DNA from: an uncultured Pseudomonadota bacterium
GTDB taxonomy: Bacteria > Pseudomonadota > Alphaproteobacteria > RF32 > CAG-239
Assembly (NCBI GenBank): GCA_902795745.1
Contig: CADBMG010000125.1
Span: 1 to 5,915, forward strand
Direction: 5' to 3'
DNA: 5,915 nucleotides
The number at the start of each line of letters is the position of its first letter. Position 1 is the stretch's first letter. The notes under the pieces are model-generated. The model was not told the origin of the DNA, did no database searches, and was given only the letters and a program-made list of their open reading frames with translations. A program made the translations under genes and the position numbers. Positions 1 through 4,118 of the stretch are shown here, in pieces.

Positions 1-35
1 ACGTTGGCGAAATCCCTTACAGGACCCGTCAACGT
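1..35. repeat. Inverted repeat with 9-bp arms at window edge
   Basis: Bases 1-9 (ACGTTGGCG) pair with 27-35 (CGTCAACGT), with one G-T wobble and a 17-base loop. It lies just beyond the stop codon of the minus-strand gene at 51-356, where a terminator would sit. The window ends before any following T-run on the minus strand could be seen, so terminator function cannot be judged. Confidence 0.3.
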
Positions 36-50
36 GTATGTAGTGTCAAG

Positions 51-356
51 TTATTCCTCAACACTGTCCAACGTGCGTACATTGACGCATGCGTTAGACA
101 ACATCTTGACGATGATATATAATACCACCGTCATCCAATTACCGTATAGGCTTGCCATCAAGCCTAAAATGGTGATAGCGACACCATATCGCTCATCAAC
201 CATTCTGATAATTGGACTTGCGATAATCGCAAGTGATGCTACAAACATGCAAACGGACATGCCGCTTACATACATCATAGCCACTGCAATTATCGATGAA
301 AATCCCGCTAATTTCCAAGCCTCCGCGGGAACAGAGGCATTTTCATTTTTTGCCAT
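51..356 (-). CDS. Hypothetical small multi-pass membrane protein
   Basis: The product is 101 residues and I do not recognise the family. A short polar N-terminus (MAKNENASVPAEAWK) is followed by hydrophobic stretches at about residues 16-31, 33-50, 57-70 and 74-87, with a charged turn (RMVDERYG) at 51-58 and a polar tail ending DSVEE. This predicts three or four membrane segments. The ATG at 356 is chosen. An ATG two codons upstream (362) is equally possible, and an in-frame TAA stands three codons before that one, so the start cannot lie further out. There is no convincing Shine-Dalgarno: a GAGGA sequence lies too far upstream. The opposite strand is also open over most of this stretch, but its product ends in a run of isoleucines and looks like an antisense shadow. 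Could be a small holin-like or accessory membrane protein; function unknown. Confidence 0.45.
   Translation of the reverse strand: MAKNENASVPAEAWKLAGFSSIIAVAMMYVSGMSVCMFVASLAIIASPIIRMVDERYGVAITILGLMASLYGNWMTVVLYIIVKMLSNACVNVRTLDSVEE
65..100. repeat. Imperfect hairpin, 13 base pairs
   Basis: TGTC-AACG-TGCGT (65-78) pairs with ACGCA-CGTT-GACA (85-100). The stem has one mismatch (69/96) and a two-base bulge (90-91), closing on a six-base loop. It lies in the last codons of the putative minus-strand gene at 51-356. No T-run follows on either strand, so it is not a standard terminator. Confidence 0.35.
216..234. repeat. Perfect 9-bp palindrome with a single central base
   Basis: ACTTGCGAT, then A, then ATCGCAAGT: the arms at 216-224 and 226-234 are exact inverse complements. 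It sits inside the putative membrane-protein gene on the minus strand, where it encodes part of a SLAIIAS stretch. It has the shape of a dimeric protein-binding site, but its position within a coding region weakens that reading. Confidence 0.35.
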
Positions 357-397
357 AATCATAATTATTTAGAATCTAATTCCTCGAAAATGAGTTA

Positions 398-523
398 TTA
401 TGACCATCGGACTGCGTGCGTAAAATAACGGTACAGCCAAATGTAGAAAATGCCCTCACATAATGCGTAAAACACAATATAAAAACATAATCTTAAACAT
501 AATAACTCTTGAATTGATTGCAT
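398..523 (-). CDS. Possible 41-residue membrane peptide
   Basis: An ATG at 523 is preceded by AAGG with a five-base gap (529-532 on the plus strand) and opens a frame to a TAA at 398-400. The product is rich in aromatic and hydrophobic residues. Its central stretch (about residues 12-34) would form one membrane span, and it ends with a basic RW pair. It stops 36 bases before the ATG at 362 of the next minus-strand ORF, a spacing that would suit an operon. Against it: the start codon overlaps the best -10 box of the region (TATAATG), so that promoter could not express it. There is no homologue I recognise, and a frame this short can arise by chance. Confidence 0.2.
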   Translation of the reverse strand: MQSIQELLCLRLCFYIVFYALCEGIFYIWLYRYFTHAVRWS

Positions 524-550
524 TATAGCCTTAATTTTGCCAAAAATCAA
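522..550 (-). promoter_or_regulatory. Leftward sigma70-like promoter candidate
   Basis: On the minus strand, TTGATT (plus 545-550) and a perfect TATAAT (plus 522-527) are separated by 17 bases. Transcription would start near 515 and leave a leader of about 150-160 bases before the ATG at 356/362. It conflicts with the reading of 398-523 as a gene. Confidence 0.4.
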
Positions 551-642
551 GGAAAAATTTTATCTTAATTTTCTGCTAACCGGAAAATCGCGATAGTTTG
601 GCACAATTGTTGGCAAAAAATGCGTTTGCCTTAAAATTTTCT

Positions 643-671
643 TTGACATTGATTTGTTTTCGGTTTATACG
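643..671 (+). promoter_or_regulatory. Promoter of the tRNA-Val unit
   Basis: A consensus -35 TTGACA (643-648) is followed after exactly 17 bases by TATACG (666-671, four of six consensus bases). The predicted start near 677-679 is only a few bases before the mature tRNA 5' end at 682, a common arrangement for bacterial tRNA operons. Confidence 0.65.
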
Positions 672-681
672 AATCTCAAAC

Positions 682-756
682 AGTTCCGTGGTGAAACGGT
701 TATCACGTATCCTTGACATGGATGAGTCAGCAGTTCAACTCTGCTCGGGACTACCA
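682..756 (+). tRNA. tRNA-Val, anticodon GAC
   Basis: A full cloverleaf can be folded by hand. The acceptor stem is AGTTCCG (682-688) with CGGGACT (746-752), one T-G wobble. The D-stem is GTGA/TCAC (691-694, 703-706) around a GG-containing loop. The anticodon stem TATCC/GGATG encloses TTGACAT, with anticodon GAC at 715-717. The variable loop is AGTC, and the T-arm AGCAG/CTGCT carries loop TTCAACT. Discriminator A753 and an encoded CCA (754-756) follow. It would read GUC and GUU. A73, A35 and C36 are the classic valine identity bases. The 1-72 pair is A-U, and positions 15 and 48 are A and C, not a standard Levitt pair. Confidence 0.96.
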
Positions 757-767
757 TTTGAAAGTCC

Positions 768-842
768 AGTTCCGTGGTGAAACGGTTATCACATATCCTT
801 CACATGGATGGGTCAGCAGTTCAACTCTGCTCGGGACTACCA
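768..842 (+). tRNA. tRNA-Val, anticodon CAC
   Basis: It has the same cloverleaf as the preceding gene. The anticodon loop TTCACAT has CAC at 801-803, so it reads GUG. Acceptor arms are 768-774 and 832-838, the discriminator is A839 and an encoded CCA ends at 842. It begins 11 bases after the first tRNA ends, in the same transcription unit. With the GAC copy it covers three valine codons; GUA would need a tRNA elsewhere. Confidence 0.96.
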
Positions 843-851
843 GAAGACTAT

Positions 852-890
852 AACCTCCTTAACCTCTGATCAATGTCGGAGGTTTTTTAT
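852..890 (+). terminator. Rho-independent terminator of the tRNA unit
   Basis: AACCTCC (852-858) can pair with GGAGGTT (878-884) and is followed directly by a T-rich run to about 898. AACCTC at 861-866 can pair instead with 879-884, giving a shorter hairpin with a smaller loop. It lies ten bases after the second tRNA. Confidence 0.75.
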
Positions 891-907
891 TTTTTTATTT
901 ATCATAC

Positions 908-935
908 TTGACAAAACATGAAAATATGCTACTCT
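908..935 (+). promoter_or_regulatory. Promoter of the ACP-like gene pair
   Basis: A consensus TTGACA (908-913) is followed after 16 bases by TACTCT (930-935), which keeps the important TA and final T of a -10 box. The predicted start is near 942, giving a short AT-rich leader of about 24 bases before the ATG at 966. That leader has no Shine-Dalgarno sequence. Confidence 0.55.
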
Positions 936-945
936 TAAGCATATT
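923..945. promoter_or_regulatory. Inverted repeat over the -10 box, possible operator
   Basis: AATATGCT (923-930) and AGCATATT (938-945) are perfect inverse complements separated by seven bases, and they span the -10 box and predicted start of the ACP-like promoter. The TATGCT/AGCATA half-site recurs at the promoter of the convergent pilin-like gene (2256-2276), with a different spacing. A repressor site is a reasonable inference; the regulator is not in this window. Confidence 0.4.
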
Positions 946-965
946 CACCAATTATTTAAATATAT

Positions 966-1244
966 ATGGAAAAAATTTCTGTTAAAGAAATGCGGCGTGC
1001 TATTTTGCACGTTAGCAGAGGAGATGTGCAAGTACGCAATCTCAGTGATGATCAGTTGCTCAAATGCGACTGGTTGAATGATTTAAAGATGGGGAATATT
1101 AGAGTTTATAACGTTGCGATTGAGTTGCAACGGAGTTACAACTTGAGTTTTCCATCCGAAATCTTCAAGGTTGCCCACGATAACACAGTCGGGGCTTTGT
1201 TAGACGCCATTAATCAGTATATTGATGAAAACGCTAACTCTTGA
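966..1244 (+). CDS. ACP-fold protein lacking the phosphopantetheine serine
   Basis: The product has 92 residues, the usual size of an acyl carrier protein. Residues 39-58 (DLKMGNI...YNVAIELQRSY) line up without gaps with the ACP helix II segment, whose consensus is DLGADSLD...ALEEEF. NLSFPSE then matches the GIEIPDE turn, and NTVGALLDAINQYI (73-86) matches the last helix (TTVGDAVDYINKH). The position of the modified Ser in the DSL motif is Asn44 (GNI), so this protein cannot carry 4'-phosphopantetheine there. Role unknown: a structural, partner-binding or regulatory use of the ACP fold is inferred. The start at ATG 966 fits the promoter at 908-935, but no Shine-Dalgarno is visible. The following paralogous gene overlaps its 3' end by 20 bases, which suggests translational coupling. 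Confidence 0.85.
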   Translation: MEKISVKEMRRAILHVSRGDVQVRNLSDDQLLKCDWLNDLKMGNIRVYNVAIELQRSYNLSFPSEIFKVAHDNTVGALLDAINQYIDENANS

Positions 1245-1497
1245 GGATGTACGTTCGGCACTGGCTCAATTGCCGGTAGAAAAAGCAGCTTGTCTTTCAA
1301 ACGACGAGTTGCTTAAAGCCGACTTTCTCGCAACGTTAAGGATGAATGAAGCTCAGGTTGCTCATTTAACCAGCATTTTAGAGCGTCAGCATCGCATCCT
1401 TTTACCCGTTGGTGTATCTGCAAGTCTTAAAGTAAAAAACACTGTCGCCGTATTCATTGGTGCCGCAAACAGTCACTTGATAGACTTGGATGAGTAA
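1225..1497 (+). CDS. Second ACP-fold protein, paralogue of its neighbour
   Basis: The product has 90 residues and is clearly paralogous to the upstream protein: both share an LSxDxLLKxDxLxxLxM block, a Pro at the ACP loop position and an NTV before the last helix. In the ACP alignment the modified Ser is replaced by Glu42 (NEA in place of DSL), and the preceding Asp of the motif is also lost, so it should not be phosphopantetheinylated. The match to the ACP consensus is poorer than in its neighbour, as if it diverged further. ATG 1225 is taken as the start, although the TTG just before it is also in frame. There is no Shine-Dalgarno and the start lies inside the upstream gene, so translation probably depends on ribosomes finishing that gene. 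A strong hairpin terminator begins directly at the stop codon. Confidence 0.82.
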   Translation: MKTLTLEDVRSALAQLPVEKAACLSNDELLKADFLATLRMNEAQVAHLTSILERQHRILLPVGVSASLKVKNTVAVFIGAANSHLIDLDE

Positions 1498-1533
1498 AAA
1501 AACGGTAAGATTCGATTCTTACCGTGTTTTTTT
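1496..1533. terminator. Bidirectional rho-independent terminator
   Basis: ACGGTAAGA (1502-1510) pairs perfectly with TCTTACCGT (1517-1525) around a six-base loop. Seven T's follow on the plus strand (1527-1533) and seven A's precede the loop arm (1496-1502), which are T's on the minus strand. It ends the ACP-like operon from the left and the pilin-like gene, whose stop codon is at 1532-1534, from the right. Confidence 0.9.
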
Positions 1534-2233
1534 ATTTAAATTTTATAGCAAAAGTACAACCGCGCCACAAACATTGGCATGCTTTTTTAGCATTTGCCTT
1601 AGACAACGGTCCGCGCGCTACAATTCCTTGGTCAATGGTTTTAATTTGTTCACCTTCGTTATCTGTAAGCACATAGTTGCTCAAATTATAAACTCCGTTA
1701 TTCGGACTTTCCGCAGTAACATATGCAGCCTCCAATCCCATAAAGTTAGGTATTTTTTCGGCCCAATTTGTTTGCGCGAAAATACGGCATGCTTTGCGAT
1801 TGATTCCCGTCAACATAATTACGTAAGAGCTAACACCGCTATATACTTGTTGATAGCGTTCAGGCTGATTATACAGACCGAAAAAAAGCGTACGCTCACG
1901 AATATTGCCGACTGTTTCAAAAATGAACATCTGTCCGCCGAAACGATTAGGGATAACATAGTGTTGTCCATCCATTTCCGGCTCAATATCGTAAGGCAAA
2001 TAATTGCCCAATACAACCGTATCAGTATTAAATTGCTTATATTTGCGATCAAGATAAGATTCCGAAACTTTTTTGGTTATAACGACGATATCATCTATGG
2101 TTTTACTAACATTGTTTCGTGCTCCGATACCAAAATAAAAGTAAACACCAAAACCGATAAACATAAGCGGAGTCAGAATGTAAGTTAAAATAAAAACAAG
2201 CTTATCGCCGATGTTCGAATCACTATTACTCAT
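1532..2233 (-). CDS. Membrane-anchored protein with pilin-like (PilS-type) ectodomain
   Basis: The product has 233 residues. One strong membrane segment (about 11-37) follows a short polar N-terminus, so the bulk is probably outside the cytoplasm. The ectodomain resembles type IV major pilins of the PilS group: an amphipathic stretch after the membrane helix (40-62), a mid-region NRFGG turn (96-100), a VIMLTGINRKACRIFAQTNW segment (138-157) like the conserved strand with a Cys and Trp, and a C-terminal ACQC...CTFAIKF strand. Cys149 and three C-terminal Cys (219, 221, 226) could form disulfides. No G-(F/M)-x-x-x-E prepilin peptidase site is present: the residues after Gly9 are DKLVF, without Glu at +5. 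It may be a pilin-derived surface or periplasmic protein, not a pilus subunit. ATG 2233 has a GAGG Shine-Dalgarno at the right distance; a TTG five codons upstream is rejected. It has its own promoter. Confidence 0.8.
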   Translation of the reverse strand: MSNSDSNIGDKLVFILTYILTPLMFIGFGVYFYFGIGARNNVSKTIDDIVVITKKVSESYLDRKYKQFNTDTVVLGNYLPYDIEPEMDGQHYVIPNRFGGQMFIFETVGNIRERTLFFGLYNQPERYQQVYSGVSSYVIMLTGINRKACRIFAQTNWAEKIPNFMGLEAAYVTAESPNNGVYNLSNYVLTDNEGEQIKTIDQGIVARGPLSKANAKKACQCLWRGCTFAIKFK

Positions 2234-2239
2234 AATCTT

Positions 2240-2244
2240 ACCTC
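2240..2244 (-). promoter_or_regulatory. Ribosome binding site of the pilin-like gene
   Basis: The minus strand reads GAGGT here, about six bases before the ATG at 2233. This spacing decides for that ATG over the in-frame TTG at 2248, which would lie upstream of the ribosome binding site. Confidence 0.75.
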
Positions 2245-2255
2245 GCAATGATATT

Positions 2256-2276
2256 TTTTATGCTTAAAGCGTAAAA
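2256..2276. promoter_or_regulatory. Near-perfect palindrome over the -10 box, possible operator
   Basis: TTTTATGCTT (2256-2265) and AAGCGTAAAA (2267-2276) are inverse complements except for one position, around a single central base. The palindrome covers the -10 box of the pilin-like gene. Its TATGCT-type half-sites match those over the ACP-like promoter at 923-945. A repressor binding site is inferred. Confidence 0.45.
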
Positions 2277-2296
2277 CAATTTATTTTGCAGGTCAA
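2268..2296 (-). promoter_or_regulatory. Promoter of the pilin-like gene
   Basis: On the minus strand, TTGACC (plus 2291-2296) and TACGCT (plus 2268-2273) are separated by 17 bases. The -10 box and following bases (TACGCTTTAAGCATA) nearly repeat the same region of the ACP-like promoter (TACTCTTAAGCATA, from 930), with one substitution and a one-base gap. The start would be near 2261, about 28 bases before the ATG. Confidence 0.55.
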
Positions 2297-2371
2297 GAAA
2301 ATTATATAAATGTGCATATTACGCCACTTTTTTCTTCTCATCATCGAGTTTTTTATGAGCATCGTTAAGGT

Positions 2372-4108
2372 TTATTTATTCATTGCTTGCATTTGGTAAA
2401 AACGCTTGTAGGCACCGCCTCGCTCCAAAAGCTCATCATGCGAACCTTCTTCTACAATGCGTCCGTTATCCATCACCACCAGTCTATCCATTTCTTTCAA
2501 AGTGGAAAGTCGATGAGCGATGGCAATAACCGTTTTGCCGCGCATTAATTTTTTAAGCGATTTTTGAATATACATTTCGCTTTCGCTATCCAGTGCCGAG
2601 GTTGCCTCATCCAGAATTAAAATCGGGGCATTTTTCAAAATTGCCCGTGCAATGGCAATGCGCTGTCTTTCTCCGCCGGAAAGCATAACTCCACGCTCGC
2701 CGACTTTGCTCTCATAGCCGTTTGGCAACATTTTTATAAACTCATCGGCATAAGCTAACTTTGCCGCTTTTATTACTTGTTCATCACTGGCTTTTACATT
2801 ACCGTAACGTATGTTTTCCATAATCGTCCGATTAAATAAGGTCGTATCTTGTGGAATTACGGCGATGTTTGCCCTGAGCGATTCTTGGCGCACCTTAGCT
2901 ATATTCTGTCCGCCGATACTGATACAGCCGGAATCAATATCATAATAGCGAACCAATAGCTTAATGAGAGTTGATTTACCGCTACCGGAATGTCCGACCA
3001 AACCCACCTTTTCACCGGATTTTATTTTTAGATTGAAATCAGAAAACAGTTTTGCTTTGTTTCCGTAATGAAAATTAATATTGTCAAAGCAGATTGCTTT
3101 ACCCCGCATTTTTAACATTTGCGCGTCTTTACAATCTACAACAGTGCAAGGCTTATAAATAAGCTCCAATCCGTCTTTGACCTGTCCGTAGGCTTGCGAA
3201 AATTCGCCGGCAAAAAAGCCGATGTTATTAATTTCCATCATCAGACCGTTTAACAGCGAGGTAGCAAGTACAACATCTGCAAGTTGCAGGCGTCCGATAT
3301 ACCAGCAATAAAACACACTTAAACACGATGCCAAGTAAACGCCGTAAAAGACTATGCGCCCTTGCAAATCAAACCAAGCATCTTTGGTGCGTTCTTCCTG
3401 CTCGGCACGAACGGCAGTGCGCAGAATGTGGTAAAAACGGCCTTTTTCATAAAAATAATTGGCAAAACTTTTCACTAAATCGGAATTGGTAACTGTATCA
3501 ATAAAAATGCCGTCCGTTTCGGTGTGAAAGCGTGCTCTTTTTTCGGCAAATGAACCTATTTTGCGGCGTATGAATATAATAACCACCAAAAAAATCATAT
3601 TCAGACCGGAAATAAATAAACCCATAAGCCAATCGGCATTACAAATAAGAGCCAAACTTATGCTTATGCCGATAATCGGTCGCAGTAAGCCGAATACAAT
3701 ATTCATATATATTTCACGAATTCCGCTGATAATATTTTTGGCTTTTGAGGCAATTTTACCCGACATTTCAATATTAAAAAAGCTGATTGAATGGTGGTGC
3801 ACGGCGGTAAAAATATCTTTATAGACAAGACTGCAAAAATAAGGCATGAATTTTCCGCCGGCATAACGCCAAACATAAGCCGATATTCCCTCAAAAACAA
3901 GAAATGCCGCCAAAAGGATAATAAAGAAAATAATTTGCGACAGAATGGCATTATTTTGCGCATATTGCGGCAATAAACCTATTATCTGCGCCATGGCAAA
4001 AACTTCGCCACGGTCGGCGGCACTCCGAGCAATAAGAGAAAACAAAATAACGCCGACGAGCATTTTTGTTTTACGCAAATACTGCACTATGAAGGAAAAA
4101 ACGCCCAT
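2372..4108 (-). CDS. MsbA-type ABC exporter half-transporter
   Basis: The 578-residue length is typical of fused membrane-ATPase half-transporters such as MsbA (about 580), which act as homodimers in the inner membrane. The N-terminal half has about six membrane segments (roughly 15-33, 57-78, 135-155, 160-181, 250-272, 277-300). The ATPase domain is complete: Walker A GHSGSGKS (372-379), Q-loop Gln420, signature LSGGE (476-480), Walker B ILILDE (496-501) with catalytic Glu501, D-loop SALD and switch His532. It should therefore hydrolyse ATP. The substrate cannot be read from the sequence: lipid A-core, other lipids, peptides or drugs are all possible. It starts 10 bases after the trpS stop with an AAGG Shine-Dalgarno five bases before the ATG, so it is probably co-transcribed with trpS. 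No clear terminator follows. Confidence 0.95.
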   Translation of the reverse strand: MGVFSFIVQYLRKTKMLVGVILFSLIARSAADRGEVFAMAQIIGLLPQYAQNNAILSQIIFFIILLAAFLVFEGISAYVWRYAGGKFMPYFCSLVYKDIFTAVHHHSISFFNIEMSGKIASKAKNIISGIREIYMNIVFGLLRPIIGISISLALICNADWLMGLFISGLNMIFLVVIIFIRRKIGSFAEKRARFHTETDGIFIDTVTNSDLVKSFANYFYEKGRFYHILRTAVRAEQEERTKDAWFDLQGRIVFYGVYLASCLSVFYCWYIGRLQLADVVLATSLLNGLMMEINNIGFFAGEFSQAYGQVKDGLELIYKPCTVVDCKDAQMLKMRGKAICFDNINFHYGNKAKLFSDFNLKIKSGEKVGLVGHSGSGKSTLIKLLVRYYDIDSGCISIGGQNIAKVRQESLRANIAVIPQDTTLFNRTIMENIRYGNVKASDEQVIKAAKLAYADEFIKMLPNGYESKVGERGVMLSGGERQRIAIARAILKNAPILILDEATSALDSESEMYIQKSLKKLMRGKTVIAIAHRLSTLKEMDRLVVMDNGRIVEEGSHDELLERGGAYKRFYQMQAMNK

Positions 4109-4118
4109 CGTTGCCTTG

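Larger units (their letters stand above)
357..681. other. AT-rich gap between putative membrane gene and tRNA unit
   Basis: This stretch of about 325 bases has no well-supported gene. It holds a leftward promoter candidate (522-550), a competing 41-codon leftward ORF (398-523) and the rightward tRNA promoter (643-671). The octamer GCGTAAAA occurs twice (418-425 and 465-472). I saw no tRNA, terminator or mobile-element end here. Confidence 0.5.
681..842 (+). repeat. Direct repeat formed by two tandem tRNA-Val genes
   Basis: Two 76-base copies (681-756 and 767-842) differ at three positions only: base 26 (G/A), base 34 (G/C, the first anticodon base) and base 44 (A/G) in tRNA numbering. The copies are separated by ten bases. 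This is a local tandem duplication followed by an anticodon change. Confidence 0.9.

Noticed and set aside
4..372. Plus-strand open frame of 122 codons at the left edge
   Set aside because: It is antisense to 51-356, starts on a TTG at the window edge and ends in a run of isoleucines. The minus-strand reading gives a more natural membrane protein.
598..780. Plus-strand open frame running into the tRNA genes
   Set aside because: It covers the tRNA promoter, the first tRNA-Val and part of the second, so it is not a gene.
681..842. Repeat that could suggest a CRISPR array or an integrase attachment duplication
   Set aside because: Both copies fold as complete valine tRNAs with different anticodons. 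No third copy, spacer pattern, integrase gene or partial tRNA 3' end was seen in the window.
1490..2188. Long plus-strand open frame of 232 codons overlapping the pilin-like gene
   Set aside because: It runs antisense to a gene with a good ribosome binding site, promoter and family resemblance. Its product has no recognisable domain and it begins inside the terminator of the ACP-like operon.
2372..2385. Programmed -1 frameshift at the end of the ABC exporter gene
   Set aside because: The bases before the stop (AAT AAA TAA) do not form a slippery heptamer that would keep pairing after a -1 shift, and an in-frame TAA in the new frame limits the slip site to a single codon.
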